Counted from the stretch's first letter, positions 21,333-53,430 are shown. The stretch: 64,000 nucleotides of DNA from Liolophura sinensis (GCF_032854445.1 NC_088305.1:21614955-21678954), one strand, 5' to 3'. Made by a program: numbers and translations. The notes: generated by a model not told the origin, from the letters alone.

Positions 21333-24300
21333 CTAAACTTTGTTAAACGACGCAATGTCTGTTGACTGTACCAGGTCCTCAAAGCTTTCAATTTGTTCCT
21401 GGAGATCATCCATACTGACCTGAACCAAGAGAAACAACATAGGTGAGAAGATTAGAAGTGTTTATAGCGGTAGTTTCTTATCCCTGCTGACTAGCCCAAC
21501 ACTTGTTCACTACATCATCAACAACCCGTAAGGGCTAGCCTGAAAGGTGTTGACTTATCCATTTTCTCACTGGTGTGGCGTTTATTCCCTTTTTTTTCAT
21601 TTCTTTTTTGTCAAGGCTTTCTTTATTCAGTTATTACGGCCTATTTTATAAGCCTGGAAGATTTAATAACATACATATGACGTAGGATAAAACACTGATT
21701 CATACTTGTCTCACAATGTCACAAGCCGCCCCGCCCAAACCATTATACTGATAGGGTCAACCAGTAGTTGCACTATCCCCTTCATGCTGGATGCCAACCC
21801 TAAACCTAAAGGTCTTAGGTGTGACTCGATCTAGGATTGACCCTGGGTCTACCACTCCCAACGCGGAAGCTCTACCAACTTTGGTATTGGGGCTCGTCCT
21901 GTATATATAATTGTGTAAATCACTTTTCACAACTTTTTCATGAACCCCACATACCATTAAAACCTTTCTGTAAAAAAAGTTTTCTACAGGTCCCAAATAA
22001 TAACTCACCTTTGCATCTTCTATCACACATGCAATCTGTAACTTGTTGATTCCGTATCCAACTGGTACAAGTTTGGCTGTCAACAAAGAAGTTAACCACA
22101 ATAAAAACAAGGACATGATTCCCCCACAGAAAACAGATTACACCTGCATTCTAGTTTAAAATAGGTAGAACAAATGAAAACATCATTTGCCTCAATCCAT
22201 AAAGGAAAAATGCTTAATTGTGGGTGAAACGCAGTGTTTTATGCTATCATTCCAACTGTACAAGTCATGACTTCACATATAGAGGCCAAAGTCTATCACA
22301 TAAGCAGCTGTTCTCACAGGAAGTGTGGCATGTCCTGTGACCAAAATAAAGCCTTTACAAGAGGCCCACATAAGGCAAAGGATATATGTGCCTTCCGCTA
22401 ATTTTAAGTTTTTATCGACACTATAACCCAGACGAAAATCAGTGCAGTATCCTGTACATGAGACTTACAAGTTCCCCAGAGAAGACCGTCCATCTCTACC
22501 CCTCGTACTAGTCTCTCCACCTCCTTCATGTCTGTTTCGTCGTCCCAAGGCTTCACGTATAAAACAACGCTACTTTTGGCTATGACTCCTTTCTCTGCAA
22601 AAAGACGAACAGAAATCAGAAATCCTCATTGATTTGATTGACTGATTGATTGGTTAGTGAGTGCTTAAAACCAAGTACTTCACTTAAGCCTGGACACTCA
22701 GTTTCAGTAGTTCAGGAAACTAGACTGCCAGTAATAAACCATCGACCTTTGGCAAGTGAATGAAAACCTTTCCCATAAGTGCTCCACGGAGCATGCTGAA
22801 TGTATATGAATGAGACGTGTGAGCATTCAACTGACTTTGTCAAGATCCACTTTTCTTTCGTCTGCTCTTTTAGGGAAATAATAAAAATTCAAAACAATTC
22901 CTTCATCTTGGTGAATTTTCCAAACCCAAAGAAGCACATCTGAAAGAACACTACTGCTCCACATAAATTACCCTCCATCTCCACAATATACCACCATAAT
23001 ACTGCCGAATCTCCAACAAGTGATATATCACAATACACCACCATAATGTTGGCAGATCTCCAACAAGTGATATATCACAATATACCACCATAATGCTGCC
23101 GCACCTCCAACAAGTGATATATCACAATATACCACCATAATGCTGCCGCACCTCCAACAAGTGATATATCACAATATACCACCATAATACTGCCGCACCT
23201 CCAACAAGTGATATATCACAATATACCACCATAATACTGCCGTATCTCAAACAAGCGATATATCACAATATACCACCATAATGCTGGCGGATCTCCAACA
23301 AGTGATATATCACAATACACCACCATAATGCTGCCGCACCTCCAACAAGTGATATATCACAATATACCACCATAATGCTGCCGCACCTCCAACAAGTGAT
23401 ATATCACAATATACCACCAGAATGCTGCCATATCTTTGAGAACGGCATAAAACACCAATCAAATAAATCAACAAACAAATACTTCTAACACATGCCTACA
23501 TCTTCTGTGTCTGGCTTTCTTATGCATGAAAAAGATGGGCTTCTTACTTCCACCGGCTTTTTTGGCCTCAGCCTCTGCTTTACGCTCTTCTCGTAGTTTT
23601 TGCTGAGCAGCTTCGGCATCAGCATCATCCCCGAACAAGTCAAAATCATCATCATCATCATCACCATCATCGCCAGCATCTCCGCTCGCGTTGTTTGCGG
23701 CCGCTGAACCGTACGCACTCACATCTTTCTTCTGTCCTGGAAAACTGCAGTAATGACATGCGCATTAAACCAAAGTTTCAGCAGCCTAAACCACACAAAA
23801 ATATCAGATAATATTCAATTATACATTTTACATTGATCTACATTGCATGGATCAGAGATTAATATAATCATAATTTCGAGTTTTTTTCCAAACCAAATTG
23901 CTGCTTTGTCAATGTTGATTATTCTAGAGGTATTTTGACAATCCGAATGTCTTTAAGACTCACCTCGATTTTTCTGAACCATAGCTTTTAATATGGTTGT
24001 ACCACCGAAGGGCATGCATTAGGTTTGCAGGTGGGGCACTGGACAGAGCATCAAACACCACGGCATCAGCCTGCGACGGAACATACCTGTCAGACAAAAG
24101 GTATCGCCACGGTGTCAGCCAGAAATGTGGAAATTCTGGAGAAAGTTTTATTAATTTCCTTATTTATTTGATTGGTGTTTTACGTCGTACTCAAGAATAT
24201 TTCACTTATGCGACAGCGGCCAGCATTATGGTGAGTGGAAACCGGGCAGAGCCCGGGGGAAACCCCACGACCATCCGCAGGTTGCTGAGAGACCTTCCCA

Positions 24301-26810
24301 CTTACGGCTGGAGAGGAAGCCAGCATGAGCTGGACTTGCACTCACAGCGACCGCATTGGTGAGGGACTCCTGGGTCATTATGCTGCGCTAGCGCGCTAAC
24401 CAACTGGAATGTTTTAAGATCTTGATTTCTACTGTGGGATGCCCATGCTTTATAACATTGGACCTAAAGATACTTGACCAACTTGGTGCATTATAATATA
24501 ACAGGGATAATATGGGCCTTGGGCTTCTCTCCAAACGTCAGAAAACTATTTTCAGGCTTGTGTCAACTAACCATTCTCTCATGGGCTATGGGTGAAATTT
24601 ACAAGCATACAAATAAATGGCCACCATGGAAACCACATTAAGTTTGATTGACATTTGCAACACTATAGCACAAAAAAAAAATAGTTCAAGATTCAATATG
24701 ACAATGAGTATCACTGAAAATAAAATCGACATGATAGGAACTTCATCTTAAGTTGAATTTCTCATCATCAAGAGATTAGTGGCATTAGTTCGAGTCCTCG
24801 TCGTGCTATTTTAAAATTATGACATTCATCGTAATTTCTGACCGATCTCAATGAAGTCCGCGCTGACGGCATCCAAACTTACCTGCACTAAAAATACAAG
24901 TACTTTTTCAAGCAGCAGTGGAAATACAATTTTCTCGAGAATTTCAATGCCAAAACTTGGACACTTCAAAATGGCTGTCGATGACGAGGCACTCGTTACT
25001 GACTAAGATCAAGCAGTCAATGTGTTAACAACGCAGCGAGCCAATTAATTTCATTGGTGTGCATAGTAAATTAAAAGGATAGTATTACAGGTAATACCAT
25101 AAAATTGGATATAAATGAGCAGAGGAGACGAGATAGACTGGCATAAGTGACAAGGAAATGGAAGTCTGAAATCTACACCATGTTTGTTGACAGGCAGACA
25201 GTCCCAGAGATGGACTCAGTGTTACGAGGAGTGTAAGAATTTTAAAAAAGCACACCTTTTAGATGGACTACAATGGCATGTGACTGAATGGCTCCAAAGA
25301 TGAGTGCTGGAAGCACATTACTCTGTAGCATCTAATTTCTAATAAATTTCTCCTGAATTTGGGGCTGGCGTAGAATATACATGGGGTGTTGCACGTGTTA
25401 GCAAGCTGAGAGGTAAGAGCCACAGTTGACACGTGTATGTACTGCAGAAATCGGTTTACAAAGGATTTAACCAACTCCACGAGAAACGGTGTATAAGTTT
25501 ATCATTGGTGGCTACTGTAGCCCGATATATGTACCTCATCAACTGATCTAACGATGAACTGATGAACCAAGCAGTACTGAACCTCACTGATTTCTGTCGA
25601 TAGGATAGGTTCAAAACATTTGTGAACTTTGTCACTCTCTCTAAACAGTGCAACAAAACGTAGTTTGATATCTCCCTTGATATGTACCAGATTCCAATGA
25701 AAATTTGCACACACCATCCCAGTAATCTAGCAGGCATGGTATATCAAGGATTAACGTGCAGGTGCAGTTGTGTGCTAATGGGCATGTGCAAACTGAAAAT
25801 CGATCAATTTTGAAAATTTCACAAAATGAATCAACCAAATTTTTCAACAGTTATTCTTTATTTTATCACAGAATTCGATCATTTTCACTTGATGACCAGT
25901 AGATAGGAGATATCAAACAGCGTTTTGGGGAATTTGCTTTTGATGCACTGTATGAATGGGCTCAGTATGTTACATATAAATGAGCAGAGGAGGTGAGTGA
26001 GTTAGTGATTGGGGTTAAACGTCGTACTCAACAATTTTTCAGTCATGTGATGACGAAGGAATCCTTAGAGTGCATGTAATGTGCCTCCTTGTTGCAAGAT
26101 GGATTTCCACCACTCTTTCACTGAGACGACGAAGATAACCGAAGATAAGTAAGGCGCCCCTCAAGAGCCATTATACGGATACAGGTCAACCAGCCATTGC
26201 ACTATCCCTTTCATGCTAAACACCAAGCAAGGAAGTTACAATTTCCTCTTTTAAAGTCTTAGGTGTGACTCGACCCCGGATTGACCCTGGATCTACTGCT
26301 CCTGGAGCGGACAGTCTACTGTGTTATCGGCGCCCTTAGCAGGGGAGGTAAGTAAGACTGCCATAGGTGGGAGGGTGATGGGACGGTGATGGGAGTTTGA
26401 AATCTGTGCAATGTTTTTGAGAGGCTTTGATGGACTCAGTGTTACGATGAATGTCAGGAATTTAAAATAGTACATAGGACTACTGTGAACAAGACTCAAG
26501 TGACATAATGACAGAAGTTTAACACATCAAGACATACTCCGCTAAGACATGATGCGAAACAGCATGATAAAGTTCGCATCTGTCAGAAATGACGATCATC
26601 CAGAACTTAAGGTGTCGTTCCATTCATCATTCTTCCAAAGTTGCTCATACTATTCGAGGGTCAAATTTCGCTACATACGGTCACGAAATGAAACTGAAAA
26701 CCACTGGTATTAAAAGTCGTGAAATGTTACCCTTCGATGTAGCTTCTGTCTTCGAGGTAGCTGTTTAGAGCCTGGAGACCCTGGTTAGATTTCAGATCAC
26801 CAAAACCCAT
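21333..26810 (-). CDS. EEF1B2: Elongation factor 1-beta, complete, six exons
   Basis: Guanine-nucleotide exchange subunit of cytosolic eEF1 that recharges eEF1A with GTP. Exons, read on the minus strand: 26810-26731, 24086-23964, 23744-23548, 22594-22469, 22076-22009, 21419-21333. Phases agree and give 226 residues, close to the usual 225. Start chosen at [20 protein letters not shown], the usual family N-terminus. A GST-C-like helical part covers about 1-67 ([25 protein letters not shown]). An acidic linker with a six-Asp run and the casein-kinase-2-type DFDLFG motif lies at 90-110. The GEF domain has [19 protein letters not shown] at 138-156, [20 protein letters not shown] and the terminal FNKV. 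Exon three ends at a GTAAGA donor that splices to KKGVIAKSS. Intron 3 holds a 47-bp array; intron 1 holds SINEs and a local duplication. Divergent from NDUFS1. An acceptor-like TTCTGTAG just before the ATG could mark a 5'UTR intron. Confidence 0.96.
21726..21880 (-). mobile_element. SINE-B head fragment
   Basis: Complement of GTAGATCCAGGATCAATCC-type head plus GTTGACC and ATCAGTATAATGG body; no tail. EEF1B2 intron 5. Confidence 0.85.
22975..23470 (+). repeat. 47-bp minisatellite inside a SINE-A, EEF1B2 intron 3
   Basis: Ten units start at CCACCATAATG every 47 bp from 22991 to 23414. Each holds the perfect palindrome GTGATATATCAC. The array ends in a genuine SINE-A tail (AACGGCATAAAACACCAATC, then AAATAAAT) at 23430-23470. 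The unit itself matches the SINE segment CCACCATAATGCTG...AAGTGA.AT. Confidence 0.93.
24160..24407 (-). mobile_element. SINE-A, near full length
   Basis: Tail, CAGCATTATGGTGAGTGGAA and GCTGCGCTAGCGCGCTAACC head. EEF1B2 intron 1, just upstream of exon 2. Confidence 0.93.
25107..25270. repeat. Local duplicate, copy 1 (EEF1B2 intron 1)
   Basis: ATATAAATGAGCAGAGGAG, GAAGTCTGAAATCTACACCA and GATGGACTCAGTGTTACGA recur in the same order at 25974-26500, where a SINE-B splits the second copy. Confidence 0.8.
25974..26500. repeat. Local duplicate, copy 2, split by SINE-B
   Basis: Pieces 25974-25992 and 26337-26500 together match 25107-25270. Confidence 0.8.
25993..26336 (-). mobile_element. SINE-B, full length
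   Basis: Tail complement GGGGTTAAACGTCGTACTCA at the left, tRNA-like head at the right. Flanked by AGCAG(A/G)GGAGGT, a likely target-site duplication. Confidence 0.9.
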
Positions 26811-26839
26811 AATTCTACAGAAGTTCTATGCCCGACCGT

Positions 26840-27290
26840 ACAGCAACGTGGCCCACGCCTGCAACGGTGAGTTGGAAAAGACCGGAACCGGGAAACTCAG
26901 TCGGGAACTTTCGATGATTTCCGTGAAACAAAAGAAATAATATGTTTACGTTTTTAACAATTGGAAAAGAAAAAAGGAAATATCTCAGGATAAGAAAAAT
27001 AATTACCAAGACAAAAACGTCAAAAGATTAAAACATTAGCACAAATTCGGGTAAGTTAAATTCTTAACCGTAAAATACAAATTTTGAAACATAAATTAAA
27101 AACCATTAAGAAAGTGATTGTCGGAAATTTTACTCTATGTATCTTTAATGTTTGCTGTTATAAGTATGATAAATGATTATAATTAGCAAACAAATGCACC
27201 ACCTTAGTATGTTTTTCCACCAGAGGTCGTATACTTTAATGCAACCACTTCACATCCGGTTTTCGAAGGTCGTTTTGTGGTAAGGTGCCG
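26840..27290. promoter_or_regulatory. Candidate bidirectional EEF1B2/NDUFS1 promoter
   Basis: This stretch lies immediately upstream of the EEF1B2 ATG (26810, minus) on the side facing NDUFS1. It carries ETS-like cores, ACCGGAAC near 26875 and CACATCCGGTT near 27251, of the type common in TATA-less housekeeping promoters, and a plus-strand donor-like GTAAGG at 27280 that could end an NDUFS1 leader exon. No TATA box was seen. The inference rests mainly on the conserved divergent gene order. Confidence 0.4.
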
Positions 27291-27461
27291 ACTCTCATTT
27301 TGTTACATAATTTACATTTTTTCTGACATTGTACACTTATTGTAACATATGCATTTTATAGGTGCTGTTTTAACCCTGCTTGCGTGTTACTTTTAGCTGC
27401 AGACACTTTCAGACAAAGTGTCTGCGTCCAATAGTGTTAGCCAGGCTGTGTATTCCGATTG

Positions 27462-27504
27462 ATGTTGCAACAACAACATCGCAAACATGGACTCATTCCA
27501 CACA
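27462..27504 (+). other. NDUFS1: Candidate first coding exon of NDUFS1
   Basis: A short ATG-initiated stretch reading MLQQQHRKHGLIPH stops at a GTCAGT donor-like site with one base left over. That is exactly the phase needed to join the CA-CGA start of the exon at 30331, giving a basic, acid-free leader before RSKSTAVQPAP, as expected of a mitochondrial presequence. The donor is not strong and nothing else supports it. A second donor-like site (G|GTAAGG, intron at 27280) could close a noncoding leader exon instead; an ATG at 27239 read to that site is in the wrong phase for 30331. Tentative. Confidence 0.25.
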
Positions 27505-29007
27505 GTCAGTTATTAAGATCGTTTTATTTGAACGCTTAATTTTGCATCCTTGGTGTTAAAGTTGTGAATATTTGACAAATCTCGTGGCGACAAGTAAAGA
27601 GGTCCGTGGAAAATTTCCGATCAAGTGACAGTTAGCCTACTTTTTAAGAATTTACAAAGTTTCAGCAAGGACCTGTTTTTCCATGACCACGTATAGTGAA
27701 GCGGTATGTCACCATGATAAGTGGGCTTGGCGTAGTGCTGCAACAGTTTTTGAAACAAGCCCCAGGTATTCAATACCACGCACATCCGGGGCTTTACTGG
27801 CTTGAGGGGTAGGTTATAAATTTGGGACAAAAATCTCAGACTACTCTTGCTATGCCTGTGTTGAGTCAGAAGTGTAATAAAATAACTTAAAATATAAACT
27901 CACTAAATATCAATATTTATGCCTCCATGAAAAAAAAAATTGGGACAAAACCCCAGTCAAAATTAAAAGCCAATAGGCTGCATATGTAGAATATAGGCCA
28001 AGTACACTAACTGTTGGTTGAGGAATATTTGGTTATGACACATTCATCAAACTACAGTCTGAAACAAGCAATTTTGTCTAAATGGTGGAAATGTGGCAAC
28101 CTGAACAACCACTTCACTTACCTCCAGGTGGTCATATCCACGGCGTAACATCTGTCCTTTCAATCATCACACGAAATTAAGTAACGATAATCCCATACAG
28201 TGTTGTGTTCATGCGTAAAATGGTAAAGATTGTTTGGCACCCTTGTTAGTGCCTCCTCTATGTCCTGGCTGGACATCTGTCGTAGGTCCATAAACCCATA
28301 ACCAGTTGTCATGCATCAGTCTATCCCTGTTATTTCTGGTTGGGATGTATCTTAAAAGTCAGAAGATGGAACTGAAGGCAAAGAGTAGTGGTTTCCATCT
28401 CAGTCTCACACTATTTGACATCTGACAGCCAAAACTCTGGTCGCCTTCATATGAAATTCAGTTTATTTGAGTTGTTCCCAAAGCTTTGTTTTAAACAAAT
28501 AATGAGGTCATTTCTCTGCCTAACCTGAAATAATTGCATTTTTTATAAACCTCAGATGTAGATACACTTGGGAAAAAATATTACCATAGTTAAGGTGGAT
28601 GAATTGCCTTCAAGTTTGCCCTGTTGTAAAGTTGCTGGTGCTTCTTAAAAGCAGACTCATCATTGACAAAATGTGTTCTAAATTTCGTATACATCATATG
28701 TTACAATGAAACAGCCCCATCAACTTAGCAAAGTTGCTGGTGCGTCTTAAAAGAAGACTCATCATTGAGAAAATGTATTTTAAATTTCCTTTACCTCATA
28801 TGTCACAACAAAACAGCCCCATCAACTTAACAACTAGTCTACCCTGCAGTTTTGCTGAGGTGTACATGATATTATCGACCATATTAGAAGACAACTATGC
28901 AAGTGTTTTGTGTTCCAGTTGCACAATGCTGCGTCTCTGGCCCTTGTGGAGGGTGGGCAGTGGCCCAAGCAACCTTTTGGCTGTGACCGGTGAGTGGCTG
29001 GACATAG

Positions 29008-29560
29008 TATACCCTAAAGTACCTAAAATTTCGTCCACAAAGTACATTTTTAGGGGCAAATAAATGTCGCAAGGTATAATTTTTTATCCTGAAACTTATA
29101 ATTTTCCAGTATAATATCATCTCATATTTCAAGCTCGGGACTGGTAGATCCAGGATCAATCCTTGATCGAGTCACACTTAAGACTTTAAAAGAGGAAGTT
29201 GTAACTTCCTCGCTTGGCGTTCAGCATGAAGGGGATAGTGCAACGACTGGTTGACCCGTATCAGTTTAATGGCTCGGGTGGAGCGGTTTACTTGCCTTCG
29301 GTAAGTCGTCTCAGTGAAGCAGCACTAAATAAAAGAGCGGTGGAAATCCGTCCTGCAACAAGGAGGCACATTACACGTACATGCACCCTAAGGATTCCTT
29401 CGTCGTCATATGACTGAAAAATTGTTGAGTACGACGTTAAACCTCAAGCACTCACTCACTCATATTCTAAGCAAGCCTCAAAACACCTTTCTAAAACCAA
29501 TAGATCTCTCAGAATCAGAAAAAATGGGCAGGCTAGTCATGAAATTTAGGATAAATACTT
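29008..29560. repeat. Dispersed repeat B, copy 3, reversed and SINE-interrupted
   Basis: Reverse-complement blocks ACCTAAAATTTCGTCCACAA at the left and AAGCAAGCCTCAAAACACCT at the right, separated by the SINE-B at 29132-29461. Confidence 0.8.
29132..29461 (+). mobile_element. SINE-B, 5'-truncated, nested in repeat B
   Basis: From CTGGTAGATCCAGGATCAAT to the CACTCACTCACTC tail. Flanks ATATTTCAAG and ATATTCTAAG look like a diverged target duplication. Confidence 0.92.
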
Positions 29561-30330
29561 TTCTTAGTTGTGACAATATTACAGGGTTCAGTTCTACTAT
29601 AAGACCTCATTCCACAAAGAGACCCCATGTTAAGTTGATTGTAACTACGATGATGACTAATGTTAAATCTATATGTGGACTTCGAAGTTTTAATTAACTT
29701 AATACCATAGCTTTGTGAAATGGAACCATTGTTATCCCGAAGACTTTCATGGTAGCAAACGGCCACTGGTCTTAAACCAATATGTTGTTCATCTTTGTCC
29801 TTCACTTTTAAGAATTTTTAATGCCAAAGATTAATGGTTTACCACAAGCACTTGTCTTGCTGCTGTACAACACAAGAACTTACAAGTGAAAAATTCATAA
29901 ATATGACATTATTCAACTATCAGATAAGAAATAAAAACTCAATTTTTAAAGTTTTATCAAAGGGCTATTAGGAAATGATGAATACTGTAATTTTTCTAAA
30001 ATTTGGGACAGATGTTGTGTTGAAAGTAAAATATTACATTTCTTTACCAGTCTTTAGAAAAGTAAAGATACGAGTATGTTGTTCATTGGGTGGTCCAACC
30101 ATGTGAGGAAAAAAGGAACTAAATATGCCTGCTTTAGTTACATATATATTGGCTAAAATGAGCAGGCTAGGTGTCCCAAATTATAGAAGAAATTAGGTAA
30201 GAACTGGTCATTATTCATTAGGCCATGTATTGCATTCAGTCTATTGCCTGTCCAGTTTCAGGTATTGTAGGTGCTTCTTTTTCTCAGCTTCATCATGTTA
30301 AGTTTTTCACCTATTATCTGCTTGTTTTAG

Positions 30331-49395
<19,065 letters not shown>

Positions 49396-50589
49396 CCCCT
49401 CCTACTCTGTAGTCAAATGCTGTACATAGTGGCTGACAGTGCTGTGTTCTAACTAGGCTACGTTATCTAGTGTGCTGACTCAGGCCTAATATCATCGAGT
49501 CAGATACCTTGTTCAAGTCTGCGTATAGAAAGAGATGTCCGTAAGTTAAGTTGTGCAACTTACTGAAAGCTTATGAATCTAGGGAATATTCTTGGATACG
49601 GCTAAAAACACTAATGAGATCAACAAAATGAAACTTCCCAGAGCATTTCTACATGCATCGAAGAGCGTTTTATCTTTGTGTGATGGACACAAACTGTGTT
49701 TGGTGTAGGGACATGTGAAGGTTACCCCTTGACAAGATACCTGTACTGGGGTCTTGAACTCCTTCACTAAAACCCTCCAACAGCATTCAGGTTACTAGCT
49801 ATATAAATTATTAGGGGTTTTCTATTGGTTTTTCACAGGAAATATCTGTCTAGTTAACATAAAGCATATCTGGAATGGTGGTTTCATTTTAGCAAAGTTT
49901 ATTTGAAAATTTTTGTCTGAGGGATTCACAGGCAGTGATTTGAGCTCGATGAAGTGAACACATTTGCAAAGAACCCCAAAGTGTTAAAAAATTTGGCTTT
50001 AGATGTGGCCTCCTGCAACAAATTACGCCTGGAAATCAGCCAGGCCTTTCGATTTCAAATCTGGACTACATATGTGCACAGCTTTTCACAGCTGGCCGTG
50101 GTCAAAATTGGCTACATTTATAAGAAAAACAGAAAGAGACCTGTAATTGCAAGAGTTAGCAATGTGCATCCTGGTTAAAGAAACCTGAGGATAAGTCTCA
50201 AATCATAACAAGCCCCTTTCAAATTCTAAGACTTCTAATAAATTCTAACATTTATGCCAGTTACCAAATGATTAGATATTCTAAATATTTTCAGTTTGTA
50301 ATGTAATTTATGAGCTAAAATTATATCCATTGGTTTTCACATAATGAGAATTTCTATTATAGACATTGACAAAACTTTAAATATGTTTGAAGACTGGCCC
50401 AAAGTGCTTATGTATGTAATACAAGCCTGTCTCCAAAGTGCTTTTCATTCAATTTCTAAGCACATTTGTTAGTGTCCAGTGTGCGTGGACTACACAGCAT
50501 TTTGTATAAAGTAAGTAGTCAAACTTTGCCAGTTGTCTCCAAGTTTGCATTGTAAATATTGTTGCATATGTATTGATTCACATTTGAAT

Positions 50590-50595
50590 AATAAA
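50590..50595 (+). terminator. NDUFS1 poly(A) signal
   Basis: AATAAA followed by an A-run and a GT-rich stretch, about 1.2 kb after the NDUFS1 stop. The interval has no SINE and reads like a normal 3'UTR. Confidence 0.55.
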
Positions 50596-51123
50596 AAAAA
50601 GTATTATTCAAGGTATTTTTGTGTCTTTCTTCACTTAGTTTTGTCTACAGTATGGTGGCCTTAGAGAGGGAATTTGTAGATGCTCAGCTCTCACTGCTTG
50701 TAGTGGCTGTGGTGACAACAAGCAGGCGACGGTGCTCTTGTGACCAGTTGCGTGGCTTTATGTCCGTTGAAGATCACTTGTCCTCCATCAGTTTAACGTG
50801 CAACTCTGAGCGTCAGAAGTGGGAAAGTTTGTGCGTAACGTTAATACCAAAGGTTGGCGGTTTGTCCCAGACGTGATGTGTCGGCATTGGCTTTGGCACA
50901 GCTACAATCATTATTAGGCAACGAAAACGTTAACATGAAGTATATGTCGGGCGAAAGACGGTTAAAATGAAACCATTAGTTTGATTTCTTTATTTATTTC
51001 TTTATTTTTTTTGTTGCGACTTAAAATTGCGACAAAGTTAATTGCATTTAAAACTTTGGAGTTTACGGTAGCCTTTTCTTACCATATTTGGTGCAGTTAC
51101 GTCACATTAGGTTTTGACTTAAC

Positions 51124-51141
51124 ACACACACACACACACAG
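51124..51141. repeat. (AC)n microsatellite
   Basis: Nine AC dinucleotides. Confidence 0.95.
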
Positions 51142-51754
51142 GCTACTAGATTTCACCAATCAAAATGTATATACAAATAGAGCTATGCATGCGTTCACCG
51201 AACGGGCCTTGAAACGAATTATATGTTTCATGCAAACATTTGGATGTGACGACATTAATATCCTCTTGGTCCCAACAGACCACCATAGAATCTGATGTTT
51301 TGAAGGCATTTTGCTTCGAAAAACCCTAAAAAGTAAATGGAACTAATTTGCTGGCCAGTACTTAATGGTTTTTCATCTGACGCATACTTCGTTTTAGTGT
51401 ATTGTTTGCCGACTTTTGTTCACCCCGAGTGTGCACAAGAGAGACAAATAAAGAAGTAGTGCTACATATGTGCAATATATTGAACTATTTTGATACAGAG
51501 GGTGGGTGTGACCTACTTATGACGGACATATTGGAATAATGATACTAGATGTGTAATACATACAAGCCAACAATCCAGATATCACACTCCGGACACTGAT
51601 TGGTTGTTGAGTTGAAACATTAAGCGGTCTCGGCCTATGTTCAACATTAGAATATCTGCTGTGCACAGAAAATTCTAGATATCCCAAATGACGAGTTGTA
51701 AACAAACTCTTAAGTATACCATACAGGATGTCAGGATATAACTGTCTTCTAGAG

Positions 51755-51845
51755 GATAAAATCGCTTACCTTACAATCGCTGGGACATACAATCGAGGTA
51801 TGGGTTCAAAAACACCCTTGGTGAAGATTTAAATGTTCGTGGAGC
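51755..51845 (+). mobile_element. SINE-C head fragment
   Basis: CGCTTACCTTACAATCGCTGG and GGGTTCAAAAACACCC resemble the head at 8411. Confidence 0.5.
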
Positions 51846-51964
51846 CTTGTGTGATGATGGGCAGTCGACGACACCCGTGTGACCGTTTGCAAAGTCTAAC
51901 GTTCGTTGAATCAATGTGTCGAAACAGACTCTCGTTTAAAGATTGTTGAAGACCATTTTACCCT

Positions 51965-52031
51965 ATCGTCGTCATATGACTGAAAAATTGTGGAGTACGA
52001 CGTTATACCCCAAGCACTCACTCACTCACTC
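51965..52031 (+). mobile_element. SINE-B tail insertion
   Basis: Only the last 67 bp of family B, yet flanked by perfect ATTTTACCCT repeats, which indicates retroposition of a severely 5'-truncated copy. Confidence 0.92.
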
Positions 52032-52160
52032 ATTTTACCCTAGAGACTCCGGATTTCTTCATCTGTGAAACGGACTGCCAAAGTACATGTATCAGAGAAA
52101 GATTCCCGGGTAAAGCGTTAAACAACAGTGAAATAAAAAATATAGGAGTCTAACGGTTTT

Positions 52161-52426
52161 ATTTTTTTATTTTTTGATTGGTGTTTTACGCCGTACTCAA
52201 GAATATTTCACTTATACGACGGCGGCCAGCATTATGGTGGGTGGAAACCGGGCAGAGCCCGGGGGAAACCCACGACCATCCGCAGGTAGCTGACAGGCCT
52301 TCCCACATACGGTCGGAGAGAAAGCCAGCATGAGCTGGACTTGAACTCACGGCGACCGCATTGGTTGGAGACTCCTGGGTCATTACGCTGCGCTAGTGCG
52401 CTAACCAACTGAGCCACGGAGGCCCC
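52161..52426 (-). mobile_element. SINE-A, full length
   Basis: Complete minus copy from GGGGCCTCCGTGGCTCAGTT to the T/A-rich tail. CTAACG(G/A)TTTT flanks both ends. Confidence 0.95.
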
Positions 52427-53189
52427 CTAACGATTTTAAAACACAGACATATTTTCAAGTTTTGAAGGTCAGGCGTTGTAGTATTCGATGCTTCAATCAC
52501 ATAAAGTATTCTATTTTTGAAAATAATACATTTCATTTTCATAAAGAGAAGAAAAAAATTTGAATATAGATTTATTTCAACATTGAATCCAAAGATACAG
52601 GCGGATTTTGTAATACCCTGCTTGGACAACACGTTTGAGAATGTCGCGCTCTCATCAAATACAGATTCAAGGCATTTGATGGTGAGTTACGGGTATTATT
52701 TCAAGAAGTCAAGTTATTAGAAGATAATTGAAAAATTCGTTGTAAAGATATATGATAAAATAATTCGGATAAATTACGGTACTGAATAAAGTTCATGTGT
52801 ATTGAACGTGAAGAAGACTTAAACATTAGGGCATTTGTACTGATGTTAGTTATTTCCAGTTGAATTGTTTGAACCTTGCAACGTTTGACTTGTATAACCT
52901 AGAACTAATATATTATAGTCCCAGCCACATAACCATTCGAGTTGTATAATTGAGTTTTCCGAGAACATGGAGAATCTTGAATCTGGCCAAACACTCAAGA
53001 TGGTTTCATTTGTGTGTTGTACGGCAGCATAGACAGTTTAGTTCGATAACGAGTGATATATGTTTGGACCATTACAACCCTTACGATTTAATTGCGCTGT
53101 GACTAATTACCAAAGTAATTTTACTTAATAAGGCGAGCGGTAAAGAATTAAGTAAAGTGGCTATGAAATACTATTAAAGACGTTCACCG

Positions 53190-53430
53190 TAAATCCAGAG
53201 CAGCGACGACAGTATGATACCTGGAAAATGGTCACACGTAACCAGTGAAATAAGGCCTCTTGTCAATTTACCTCAGGTACGGTTTTATTCTAACTGTTCA
53301 TGTAAATGGTAGCCAGTAAAGAGTAGTCAGTCAAACGCCCCCTAGCATCATGGCGTAAACAGAATTAGGTAAAAATAATGCAGTGGTGTTAATTGCAATT
53401 TATTAAACGTAACTGGTCTTTTATGGATCC
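53190..53430 (+). repeat. Dispersed repeat D, copy 1
   Basis: AGCAGCGACGACAGTATGAT, AATTTACCTCAGGTACGGTT, TTCATGTAAATGG and AAACGTAACTGGTCT recur in the same order at 54505 and 57215. Confidence 0.75.

Noticed and set aside
22975..23428. Palindromic direct repeats that could suggest a CRISPR array
   Set aside because: There are no unique spacers, the period is contiguous at 47 bp, and the host is an animal intron.
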